A stretch of 33,327 nucleotides of DNA from NCBI GenBank assembly GCA_031272035.1, contig JAISUO010000005.1, forward strand, positions 1-33,327, given 5' to 3'. Under the pieces are notes generated by a model, which worked only from the letters and a program-made list of their open reading frames with translations, searched no databases and was not told the origin of the DNA. The translations under genes and the position numbers were made by a program. This DNA is from Synergistaceae bacterium (GTDB lineage Bacteria > Synergistota > Synergistia > Synergistales > Aminobacteriaceae). Of the stretch, positions 7,861 to 15,476 are shown piece by piece (position 1 is the stretch's first letter; every line of letters begins with the position of its first letter).

Positions 7861-10800
7861 CTGGCTGCCTCTTCTTCTGCCGGAGGGAACTCCGGAGGGA
7901 CAGGTTCGCGCCGTGACCTGCGACGACGCCCTGATCACCGTCGGCGCCGGAGCGGGGACGGGAAAAACCTGGGTTCTCTCCACCCGCTACGCGCGTTTGC
8001 TGTTCTCGGATTCGGACTGTCTGCCGCAGAATATTCTGACCCTGACTTTCACCGAGGCGGCGGCCAGAGAAATGCAGGAACGCATACGGAAACGGGCCTT
8101 CGCTCTCATGCCGCTGCTGTCTCCGGAAAACTTCTCCCGGGAAGAGCGACAGGCGCTGGAGGAGGGGTTCGACGAAACCTGGATCTCCACCATACACTCT
8201 TTCGCCGCGCGCCTCATCCGGGAGTCCGGCCTCGCCCTCGACGTGGACCCCCGTTCTTCCGTCATCAGCGACCCCCAGAAAGAAAAATTCCGGGAAAACC
8301 TGAAACAGGCCCTGGACGCACTGGACCTGAGAACCTTTGTGGCCTCCTGCGGCAGCAGAAACCTTCTCGACGCGGCGGAAAGGCTGGAGAGCGACCCCAT
8401 ACTGATCGCCGCTCTGGAGAAATGGCAGCCGGACACGCTTTGCAACCTGGCTGTCAACGTGACGGAGCTGCACTCCAGCCTGGGACACTCATGGCAAACC
8501 CTGACGGAATGGGCGAAAGGAGCCGAGAGAGAGGACGACCCCAGAGCAAAATCCATGTCCAACGCCCTGAGAGACCTGCTGCAACCCCGCTGGGACGAAG
8601 CCTGGCAGCTCTGGCGCTCCGTTTTCGGAGAATTTGGAGGCGACATCCTGGACGCACGGGACGCGGTGCTCCGTAAAGCCACGGGAAAGGGAAAAAGTCC
8701 GGTTCTGGCTCTGGCGATGCTGCTGGAAAAATGGGGAAAAGACCTGCGACTCGACGAAAACGCTTCCGGCGACGACCCGACAGCCATAGAACGACGACGG
8801 CTGTTTTACACGGACCTGTGTGAAAACCTCTCCGGAGGAAGGTCGACGCTCTTCGGAGCTATCGGCGAGCGCCTGGGACAAAGCATCACGAGCTGGAAAA
8901 ACGCCCAGAAAAAATGGCGGGAACTTTCGAAAATTTCTCCGGAGGCTCCCCTGCCCGAAGCTGAACGCCGTCTGCGGGCCGTGCTTCTGCGTCTTTCCGC
9001 CCTGGCCTGGGAGAGCTGGGACGGGATGAAGCGACGCCGGAGCCTTCTTTCCTTCACGGACATGATTCGCTTTGCCGCCTCCTCCATCGGCGCGGACGAA
9101 CGACTAAAGGGCTTCAAACACATTTTGATCGACGAATTTCAGGATACGGATCCCCTGCAAAACTCCCTGATTCGCGACCTTCAGACGAAGGAAGGGGCAA
9201 AACTGTTCGTCGTCGGCGATCCGAAACAGGCCATCTACCGCTTCCGCCACGCCGACCTGACTCTTTTCGCCGATACCGTGCTGCAAAGCCGAAGTTCGGG
9301 GAGCGACATCACCCTGAACGTCAGCTTCAGAACCCGCTCGTCGCTTCTGCGGCCGATCAACTCCCTTTTCGCCCACATCTGGGAAAAGGGCCTCGGTGCG
9401 GGAGAGCGGATGAGCCGTCTGAAGTTCGAGCCCCTTGATCCCCCGTCCGCCCCCCATCCCAACCGCGACCTCTCCACCGTCACCCCCTTTACCCTGCTTC
9501 TGGCCGTCAGGCAGGGCCGGAGTTCACGCGAGACCCGGAAGCGACTGGCGCGGAATCTGGCTCGGATTTTTACCCGCTGGATCGAGGAGGGACGTACCGT
9601 GTGGGACGGGCGCAACGAGGTTCTCCGCCCCGTAAGCTGGAAGGACTTCGCCATCCTGACCCCGACCCGTGGGGAGTATGAAACTCTGGAAGACATGTTC
9701 ACCAAGGAGAACATCCCCGTCGTCTTCGAGAGCAACTCCAGTTATTTTTCCCGGGGAGAAATCACCGACGTGGTCAACACCATGCGGGCGGCTGCCTTTC
9801 CCTCCGACGAAACGGCGTTTGCGGGCTGGCTTTCCTCTCCTTTTTCCGGCGTCTCCCGCTCCGATGCCACGACCTGCCTGAATCTTCACGCCACGACCGC
9901 GCGAATGGGAGAAATTTCCCTGCTCGACGTGGTTCAGGAACGTTTTCCCGAAGCTGTGGAACGGCTGGAGCATCTCCGGCGTCTTGGAAACCTGAGAGGG
10001 CCTTCCGCCCTGCTGTCCAGCCTTCTGGAGAACAGAAACTGGCTCGCCGCCTTCAGACGGGATCAGCGCCTTCGGGTGGTCAGCAACGTCACCAAGGCGA
10101 TTTCCATGGCTGCCGGATACGAAAGCGGGGTCTCTCCAAGCCTCGCCGGCTGCACCCAATGGCTGGACACGGCCCTTCGCAACGCGCAGACCTCCGAGGA
10201 AGCGCCCTGGATGGATCCGGACGCAGACGCCGTTCACGTGCTGACGATCCACAGCTCCAAGGGGCTCGAATTTCCCGTGGTGGCCGTCATGGCCATGGAT
10301 CGGGGCGTCGGCGGCAAGGGAAACAGCGCAACTCTGGCCCCTTCCAAAACAATGGGGGTCGTGTTGTCGGCCATCCCCGACATGATGCGGAACACGGACG
10401 GCATGGAGGCGGAGGAGGAACTTCCCCGCTCCCTGAAGCAGGAACGGGCGCTTTCGGCCCAAAGCGAACTGGAGGAAAGCACCCGCCTCTTTTACGTGGC
10501 GACGACCCGAGCCAGGGACGCTTTGATTCTCTGCGGCGCCGTTTCCGAAAACAAAGACGGCGAGCGATCGGTGAAACAGGACACCTGGCTGGAACACACG
10601 CTCGACTGGCTGGGAAGGGAGCAGGGCTGCGACTGGCAGGACCTCGAAGGCCCTCCCCTCGTCTGGGCAGAGGATGAGGAAGAAGGAGAAACGGGGAAAA
10701 CGCGGTCCTCCGGCGTTACCATAAGAACTTTCGAAAAAGTTGAACAGAATGTCCCCTCCCCTCGTCTGACACTGCCCGACTCGGAAGAAATCTCCCTTTC

Positions 10801-11581
10801 CAGCCTCTCGGCCACTTCCTACGCTCTGTTCGAATGGTGTCCCTTCGCCTGGCGGCGACGGCATCGGCAGGGACTGGACCTGCGATGGGAGGCTCCCGAC
10901 GAACCCGGAGACGTTCCAGGGGGATCCCGGCTGGGGACCCTGGCCCATTGGATTCTGGCGGAATGGGATCTGACCCCGAAGGGGCTGGAGAAATGGCTGG
11001 ACAATTCCGCCGCCCCCCTTCGCCTGCCGGCGGATTTGCGCGACACCTGGCGAAACGCCAGAAATCGGGAAGCACTGAGAAGCTGGCTCATGGACCTGAC
11101 CCGATCCGAGGAGGGACGTCTCATTGCAGAGGCGGCTCGAAGCGGCAGCCTTCGCAGAGAAGCTCCCTTCTGCGTTTCCATCGGCGGGGACGCCGGCCAT
11201 CTGTACCTCGTGGGAGCGATCGACGCCCTGTGGCGAGACTCCCGCAACCAGTGGTTCGTCAGAGATTACAAGATCACCCTGTCGGACAACGCGCCGGCAG
11301 AGCTTTACCGTGCCCAGCTCGGTTTTTACGCGCTTGTCGTGAAACTTCTGGCGAAAAAACAGGGGCTTCCCTTCGAAGGCGTCGACGTTGGGCTCGTCTT
11401 CCTGCGAGAGGGTGGCCGCTCCGGCGATGCCCGACGTTTCTCGAAAAACGACGACTGGGCAACAATGGAAGAACATATTCGCCTCGCCGCTCAGACCACC
11501 GTCCGGGGGGACTGGATTCCAAGGCGGGAACACTGCCGTTTCTGCCCCTGGAAAAAAGGCTGCGGCAAAACAAAAAAATAA
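7841..11581 (+). CDS. addA: AddA-like UvrD-family helicase with RecB-type Fe-S nuclease domain
   Basis: 1,246 residues from ATG 7841 (GAGGA at 7831-7835); the frame is open further upstream but this start has the binding site. All SF1A helicase motifs are visible: Walker A GAGAGTGKT (Lys42), FTEAAAREMQERI, Walker B DEFQDTDPLQ, GDPKQAIYRFR, LNVSFRT, TIHSSKGLEFPVV, and FYVATTRARDALIL. The C-terminal nuclease has Asp1128 and Asp1142-Tyr-Lys1144 plus the GFYALVV helix. It acts with the preceding AddB-like protein in double-strand break resection. It also carries Cys1000 (EWCPFAW) and Cys1232-x2-Cys1235-x5-Cys1241, the four-cysteine iron-sulfur signature normally associated with the AddB partner rather than AddA. 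The gene overlaps addB by 20 bases; EutT-like follows 55 bases later. Confidence 0.93.
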   Translation: MSERKTDWLPLLLPEGTPEGQVRAVTCDDALITVGAGAGTGKTWVLSTRYARLLFSDSDCLPQNILTLTFTEAAAREMQERIRKRAFALMPLLSPENFSREERQALEEGFDETWISTIHSFAARLIRESGLALDVDPRSSVISDPQKEKFRENLKQALDALDLRTFVASCGSRNLLDAAERLESDPILIAALEKWQPDTLCNLAVNVTELHSSLGHSWQTLTEWAKGAEREDDPRAKSMSNALRDLLQPRWDEAWQLWRSVFGEFGGDILDARDAVLRKATGKGKSPVLALAMLLEKWGKDLRLDENASGDDPTAIERRRLFYTDLCENLSGGRSTLFGAIGERLGQSITSWKNAQKKWRELSKISPEAPLPEAERRLRAVLLRLSALAWESWDGMKRRRSLLSFTDMIRFAASSIGADERLKGFKHILIDEFQDTDPLQNSLIRDLQTKEGAKLFVVGDPKQAIYRFRHADLTLFADTVLQSRSSGSDITLNVSFRTRSSLLRPINSLFAHIWEKGLGAGERMSRLKFEPLDPPSAPHPNRDLSTVTPFTLLLAVRQGRSSRETRKRLARNLARIFTRWIEEGRTVWDGRNEVLRPVSWKDFAILTPTRGEYETLEDMFTKENIPVVFESNSSYFSRGEITDVVNTMRAAAFPSDETAFAGWLSSPFSGVSRSDATTCLNLHATTARMGEISLLDVVQERFPEAVERLEHLRRLGNLRGPSALLSSLLENRNWLAAFRRDQRLRVVSNVTKAISMAAGYESGVSPSLAGCTQWLDTALRNAQTSEEAPWMDPDADAVHVLTIHSSKGLEFPVVAVMAMDRGVGGKGNSATLAPSKTMGVVLSAIPDMMRNTDGMEAEEELPRSLKQERALSAQSELEESTRLFYVATTRARDALILCGAVSENKDGERSVKQDTWLEHTLDWLGREQGCDWQDLEGPPLVWAEDEEEGETGKTRSSGVTIRTFEKVEQNVPSPRLTLPDSEEISLSSLSATSYALFEWCPFAWRRRHRQGLDLRWEAPDEPGDVPGGSRLGTLAHWILAEWDLTPKGLEKWLDNSAAPLRLPADLRDTWRNARNREALRSWLMDLTRSEEGRLIAEAARSGSLRREAPFCVSIGGDAGHLYLVGAIDALWRDSRNQWFVRDYKITLSDNAPAELYRAQLGFYALVVKLLAKKQGLPFEGVDVGLVFLREGGRSGDARRFSKNDDWATMEEHIRLAAQTTVRGDWIPRREHCRFCPWKKGCGKTKK

Positions 11582-11636
11582 CCCCAACACCTCTATAAAA
11601 TGCAAAAGGGACGGAAAAGAAAGGAACAGAAAGGAC

Positions 11637-12194
11637 ATGGAAAAACAAAACACGGAAACGCAAAAATCGGCCAAACAGGAGCACACCACCCATCTTGCGG
11701 CTGGCAGCCTCGTCAGCAAGGCCGACTCTCGAATAGAGTTTCGGGGACGCCTCGACAGTCTGTGCGCCCTGGTTGTGGAGCTTCAGATCCGTTTTCTGAA
11801 AAACGGCTGTCCGGAGGCCGCGGAAGAGCTGGAAGCGGTCCGGTTGAGGCTGGTGGACCTCCTGATCTGCGACGTCACAGAGAAACCCTGCGAAAAAGCC
11901 GATCTGTGGGGATTTTCCGCGGAAGAACTGCATAAACGTTCCCACTATCCCGAAAAATACTACGGGATCGGACACATCCGGCCCCACTTCAGCATGGGAG
12001 ACACGGCCTCGGGCCTGAACCTCCTCAGAACTCAGGTGCGAGAGGCAGAGGTTGCCGCCTGCCGCGCCTTCGAGACGGGAAGCGGCGTGGAGCGTCCGGA
12101 CATTGTCGAGTTTCTCAACCGTCTCAGCAGCGCCCTTTACGTTCTGACCTACAAATACCTCCCAAAGGGTTACGATAAGATCGTACAGTTTTGA
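11637..12194 (+). CDS. EutT-like cobalamin adenosyltransferase
   Basis: 185 residues. The sequence fits the EutT branch of corrinoid adenosyltransferases: N-terminal 'THLAAGSLVSK..SRIEFRGRLDSL', then 'EELHKRSHYPEKYYGIGHIRPHFSMG', 'LNLLRTQVREAEVAACRAF' and 'RPDIVEFLNRLSSALYVLTYKYL'. These enzymes transfer the adenosyl group of ATP to cob(I)alamin, making coenzyme B12 for radical isomerases and lyases. The CCxxC metal-binding motif of the enteric EutT is not present; single cysteines occur instead (LICDVTEKPC). ATG 11637 is preceded by AAGGA at 11621-11625; a second AAGGA at 11631 is too close. No ethanolamine-utilisation or other B12-dependent gene is in the window, so the enzyme it serves is elsewhere. 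It probably shares the addAB transcript, 55 bases downstream of addA. Confidence 0.8.
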   Translation: MEKQNTETQKSAKQEHTTHLAAGSLVSKADSRIEFRGRLDSLCALVVELQIRFLKNGCPEAAEELEAVRLRLVDLLICDVTEKPCEKADLWGFSAEELHKRSHYPEKYYGIGHIRPHFSMGDTASGLNLLRTQVREAEVAACRAFETGSGVERPDIVEFLNRLSSALYVLTYKYLPKGYDKIVQF

Positions 12195-12217
12195 GAACCG
12201 AGATACATTTTATGATG

Positions 12218-12256
12218 TTGTGGTTCTGCGCATATTGTAATACTATAAGAATTACA
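12218..12256 (+). promoter_or_regulatory. Promoter and operator of the toxin-antitoxin operon
   Basis: A weak -35 (TTGTGG, 12218-12223) and -10 (TACTAT, 12241-12246) are separated by 17 bases. An inverted repeat TGTAAT (12236-12241), nine bases, ATTACA (12251-12256) overlaps the -10. The half-site resembles the TTGTAAT-type operators bound by RelB antitoxins, as far as I recall, and is well placed for autorepression. The ribosome binding site GGAGG (12257-12261) follows directly. Confidence 0.5.
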
Positions 12257-12269
12257 GGAGGTGGTAGTT

Positions 12270-12548
12270 ATGAGTACAGTAAATATCAACATACGCACGG
12301 ACAGCGACATCAAAGCGCAGGCCCAGCAGATTTTCGAAACGCTTGGGTTGGACATGACGACGGCAATCAATCTGTTCCTGCGCCAGACGGTGCGCGAGCG
12401 CGACCTGCCGTTTGTTCTGTCTGCAAAGCCGGCCTCCGTGAAAAAAAGCAGGGCGCTCGCTTACGGCCGCGGGAGCATGAAAGGAAAGATGTGGGTTTCC
12501 GACGACTTCGACGCCCCGATTGACGACTTCAAAGAGTACATGGAATGA
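12270..12548 (+). CDS. RelB/DinJ-family antitoxin
   Basis: 92 residues from ATG 12270, eight bases after GGAGG; the longer GTG 12261 start lies inside the binding site. The N-terminal half is a ribbon-helix-helix RelB/DinJ domain: 'STVNINIRTDSDIKAQAQQIFETLGLDMTTAINLFLRQTV'. This should dimerise and bind DNA. The C-terminal tail (GKMWVSDDFDAPIDDFKEYM) resembles the toxin-neutralising tails of antitoxins that partner PIN toxins. The last four bases overlap the toxin start (ATGA), the standard arrangement for a toxin-antitoxin operon. It is expected to repress its own promoter through the inverted repeat just upstream. Base composition is more AT-rich than the neighbouring metabolic genes, which suggests lateral acquisition. 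Confidence 0.88.
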   Translation: MSTVNINIRTDSDIKAQAQQIFETLGLDMTTAINLFLRQTVRERDLPFVLSAKPASVKKSRALAYGRGSMKGKMWVSDDFDAPIDDFKEYME

Positions 12549-12934
12549 AATACCTGCTCGACACTCATACTGTTCTCTGGTTTTTTGAGGATTCGAAACA
12601 GTTGTCTGAAAAGGCGGCGGGCGTGATTGAGGACAGCGATCCCGATAACGGCATAGTAATAAGCGTAGCGTCCCTTTGGGAGTTCACAATCAAACGCAGC
12701 CTCGGCAAACTCCACTTCGACGGCGGCGTGACAAATCTCTACGCCATGATTGAGACAAATGGATGGACTGTGCTTCCCATCGCTCAATCGCATTTGGAGA
12801 GCCTGTCCGATCTGCCGCCTATACATCGCGACCCTTTTGACAGATTGCTCGTTGCGACTGCAAAGTCCGAGAGAATGTCGATAGTTACAACCGACAGAAA
12901 CATTCCCCGATACGGCGTGCCCTGCGTATGGTAG
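12545..12934 (+). CDS. PIN-domain toxin (VapC-like)
   Basis: 129 residues forming a single PIN domain. The acidic metal-binding residues are visible: Asp6 in YLLDTHTVLWFF, Glu46 in SLWEFTIK, Asp96 and Asp99 in HRDPFDRLLVATA, and Asp117 in VTTDRNI. PIN toxins are Mg2+-dependent ribonucleases that cut tRNA, rRNA or mRNA when the antitoxin is degraded. 'LLDTHTVLWF' and 'HRDPFDRLLVA' place it in the subgroup often annotated as type II toxin PIN protein. It begins within the antitoxin stop (ATGA overlap), so the two are translationally coupled. The domain is complete and should be active. The RNA target cannot be read from the sequence. Confidence 0.9.
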   Translation: MKYLLDTHTVLWFFEDSKQLSEKAAGVIEDSDPDNGIVISVASLWEFTIKRSLGKLHFDGGVTNLYAMIETNGWTVLPIAQSHLESLSDLPPIHRDPFDRLLVATAKSERMSIVTTDRNIPRYGVPCVW

Positions 12935-13395
12935 CGCGATTACGAAATTGCCCGAAAAAAATTTCCAAACGGCGTCTATAACACTCGATTGAAAGCATAT
13001 CGGTTTCACTTCAGTTTTATGGCTTTTTCCAGCAGTCGAATATCCGCGCGGATGTGTCTGATGGAGTCTTCGAGGCGTTTTCGATCTTCCAGTTGCTTTC
13101 ACACCGTACCGATTTTTACCGGCTCTTTACCCAAATAAGTCATTTTAGTGCGCTTTCCGTCCCGAAACGAAAGGGCGTAGATGATTGTAAAACATCGTTT
13201 TTAAAAATATTTTTTTTCGTGAATTTTTGTTTTGGAGACCCTGGAGTTTTATACCCTTACTGGAGGCGTATCCAACAGTAAATTTTCTTTATTATACATT
13301 GCTGCTGGTGAACGCATTATTTATCTTCCGCGATGACTGCCGGTGTTTTCATGAGATGGCCGGTCAGACATGTGTTGTTTATATAGTTTGATAAG
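12935..13395. other. Low-GC intergenic region between the PIN toxin and TauE genes
   Basis: About 460 bases between convergent genes. It is much more AT-rich than its surroundings (for example 13195-13240). It holds the minus-strand broken frame described separately. I see no convincing terminator, promoter, RNA gene or transposon end. Confidence 0.6.
13006..13200 (-). pseudogene. Remnant of a small protein gene with an internal stop
   Basis: On the minus strand one frame reads IIYALSFRDGKRTKMTYLG, then KEPVKIGTV, a TGA stop, then KQLEDRKRLEDSIRHIRAD and IRLLEKAIKLK before a final stop at 13006-13008. The residue pattern on both sides of the TGA looks protein-like (a charged coiled coil at the end). 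An in-frame TAA precedes the segment at 13201-13203, and no start with a ribosome binding site is seen. I read it as a decayed gene fragment, perhaps brought in with the toxin-antitoxin pair. I do not recognise the family. It could also be chance. Confidence 0.3.
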
Positions 13396-14214
13396 TTAAA
13401 TCAATTTTATTTTCAGGCAGAAATCGTACAGCAACTTCGCGAACAACAGCACCATGACAAAGGCCATCAGAGGCCTGACAAATTTCGCCCCGCGGGTTAT
13501 TGCGCAGCGGGCTCCAAACCGACCGCCGGCTATGGAAAACAGCGCGCAGGGAACAGCGACTTCCCAAACCACCCGGCTCTCCGCCACAAACGTGAGCAGC
13601 GCAGCCAGATTCGCCGCCAGGTTGACCAGACGGGCCGTCCCACAGGCCGTGAGAAGCTCCATCCCCAATAAAAAATTGAAGGCCAGGATCAAAAACGTGC
13701 CGGACCCCGGCCCAAAAAAGCCCTCGTAGGCGCCGATGACCAACCCGATGAGAAAAGACAGAAACCTCTTTTTTTCCGCTTCCGCATTTTCCGCCAGGGC
13801 CATAGCGGGACTCTCCTCAGTCGGAGCATTTCTCCGGCAGAGCAGTGTGAAGGTTCCCACAATGGGCAAAAGCACCAGAAGCGTCACCCGAAGAACCTCA
13901 TCGCTCAAAAAAAGGACCAGCCTCGCCCCCAGCCAGGAGCCTCCCAGCGCGCCGGCAGCGGCGAAACACGCCACAGGGAGGGAGATTTTTCCGCTCCTGA
14001 AATAACGGATGGAGGAAGAAAGCGCTGCCGCACCCGAGGTGAATTTGTTGGTTCCATAGGCAAAATGCACGGGAAACCCCGCGGCCAGCCAGGAAGGGAT
14101 GGAAATGAGCCCTCCTCCGCCGGCCACGGAGTCCACAAAAGAGGCCAGAAAAAGCATGGGGCACAGAATCAAATAAGTGTGCAGAGACACGAACTCCGAA
14201 CCTGGAAAATTCAA
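13396..14214 (-). CDS. TauE/SafE (TSUP) family membrane permease
   Basis: 272 residues with seven to eight hydrophobic segments. The family hallmarks are present: 'FLASFVDSVAGGGGLISIPSWLAAGFPVHFAYGTNKF' near the N-terminus and the repeated 'GLVIGAYEGFFGPGSGTFLI' at mid-protein. This family moves anions, including sulfite, sulfoacetate and other organosulfur compounds, across the inner membrane. The specific substrate is not evident. The likely start is TTG 14214, preceded by AAGGAGG about 12 bases upstream; GTG 14190 is an alternative. It is the third gene of the minus-strand unit, 31 bases after the M20 amidohydrolase, so it may export a product of that pathway. Confidence 0.88.
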   Translation of the reverse strand: MNFPGSEFVSLHTYLILCPMLFLASFVDSVAGGGGLISIPSWLAAGFPVHFAYGTNKFTSGAAALSSSIRYFRSGKISLPVACFAAAGALGGSWLGARLVLFLSDEVLRVTLLVLLPIVGTFTLLCRRNAPTEESPAMALAENAEAEKKRFLSFLIGLVIGAYEGFFGPGSGTFLILAFNFLLGMELLTACGTARLVNLAANLAALLTFVAESRVVWEVAVPCALFSIAGGRFGARCAITRGAKFVRPLMAFVMVLLFAKLLYDFCLKIKLI

Positions 14215-14245
14215 GCTGCCCTCACGCCTCCTTATATTTCGACGT

Positions 14246-15436
14246 TCAGCCTTTTGTTACCGTTTCGAACTCGCGTCGCACTTTTTCCCTGAGTTCTTCG
14301 CTCACGAGGTATTCGAGGGCCACGGCGCCCATGGCTTTGGCCGCGGACAGCATGGCCTCCCGGGCTTCCTCCGAATTGGAAGCCTCGCAAAATTCTCGCG
14401 TGTGGCCCGTAAGCGTCTCGGGGCCGATTTTAAAATACGGCGCGAGAAGAGGACGAACGCAGCTCACGTTGCCCGCGTCCCATCCATAGCCGCGGGTGTC
14501 CGACGCCCTGAAGGGCATACCGAGGACTTTCAGCGCCTCCGCCATGACCAGTCCCAGTTCGTGATTCGGGCGCGTATCCTCGTAAAAATTCTCCGGAATT
14601 TTCGTTTCAAAGGTGCAGCCCGTCACCAGCGCGGCAGCTTCAACGCTGTTGGTAACCACCTTCAGGACTCTTTTGAGGTTGGCGGACGTTCGGCCCCGAA
14701 TGCTGAACTTCATTCTGCACAGGTCGGGAATCGTGTTGGGCATGGAGCTGCTTTCCACGACGACCCCGTTGACGATATCGCCCGCCAGATTGTGCTGCCT
14801 CATGGCATTGATATTGTTCAGGGTGAGCATTCCGGCCGTCAGGGCGTTCACCCCTTTTTCCGGCGACCCGCCGGCGTGGGCGGGCTGTCCCCTGAAGGTC
14901 ACCTCCAGAGCCATTGTGGCGGCCAGAGAGCGCTCTATGACGGTCTCGTTTTCCCCGTGGGCGGTAAAGGCGCAGTCCACGCGCTCAAAGTAACCTTTTT
15001 TGAGCAAAGTCACCTTTCCTCCATAATTGGGGACGGTTCCCTCCTCGGCGGGAGAGCCCAAAACCTGAACCTCGCCTCCCGTTTCCTTCAGAAATCCGCG
15101 CAAAGCGATGGCGGCCCCCAGGGCGGAACAGCAAAAAAGATTGTGCCCGCAGGCATGTCCCAGTTCGGGCAGAGCGTCGTACTCGGCGATAAACGCCACG
15201 GTGGGACCTTTTTTATCCGACCGGAAAGATCCCCTGAAGGCCGTTTTCATGCCGCCGCTGTTTCTCTCCACCTCGAAGCCGTTCGATTCGAGGACGCCGC
15301 ACAGAAGATCGGCAGCCATAAACTCCTGATGTCCTATTTCCGGATTTTCCCATATTTTCGAGGAGGTTTTGACGAGGACATCTCTGAGTTTTTCCACCTC
15401 CTCAAAAAGCGCGCGCCAGTCTTTCTCCGAAAGCAT
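14246..15436 (-). CDS. M20 family amidohydrolase (AbgB-like)
   Basis: 396 residues, the usual length for M20D amidohydrolases. It contains the metal-site motif 'EYDALPELGHACGHNLF', 'GSPAEEGTVPNYGGKVTLL' with the catalytic glutamates, and the dimerisation domain beginning around 'ALEVTFRGQPAHAGGSPEKGVNALTA'. Members hydrolyse amide bonds of N-acyl amino acids, dipeptides or p-aminobenzoyl-glutamate with two bound metal ions in the cytoplasm. The gene directly follows an AbgT-family transporter on the same strand (40-base gap). That pairing is known for p-aminobenzoyl-glutamate use in Escherichia coli, but here a broader peptide or acyl-amino-acid substrate is equally possible. ATG 15436 has AGGGAGA about six bases upstream. 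No signal peptide. Confidence 0.9.
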   Translation of the reverse strand: MLSEKDWRALFEEVEKLRDVLVKTSSKIWENPEIGHQEFMAADLLCGVLESNGFEVERNSGGMKTAFRGSFRSDKKGPTVAFIAEYDALPELGHACGHNLFCCSALGAAIALRGFLKETGGEVQVLGSPAEEGTVPNYGGKVTLLKKGYFERVDCAFTAHGENETVIERSLAATMALEVTFRGQPAHAGGSPEKGVNALTAGMLTLNNINAMRQHNLAGDIVNGVVVESSSMPNTIPDLCRMKFSIRGRTSANLKRVLKVVTNSVEAAALVTGCTFETKIPENFYEDTRPNHELGLVMAEALKVLGMPFRASDTRGYGWDAGNVSCVRPLLAPYFKIGPETLTGHTREFCEASNSEEAREAMLSAAKAMGAVALEYLVSEELREKVRREFETVTKG

Positions 15437-15476
15437 ATTCGGTCTCCCTTCACTTACTTCCCATTTTTCTATTTCT

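Noticed and set aside
9524-11719. 731-codon open frame on the minus strand opposite addA
   Set aside because: It is antisense to a gene with all helicase motifs intact. Its translation lacks recognisable domains and is rich in Gly, Arg, Pro and His, typical of GC-rich shadow frames.
13054-13281. 75-codon plus-strand frame after the PIN toxin
   Set aside because: It has no ribosome binding site and atypical composition, and the better-looking frame is on the opposite strand.
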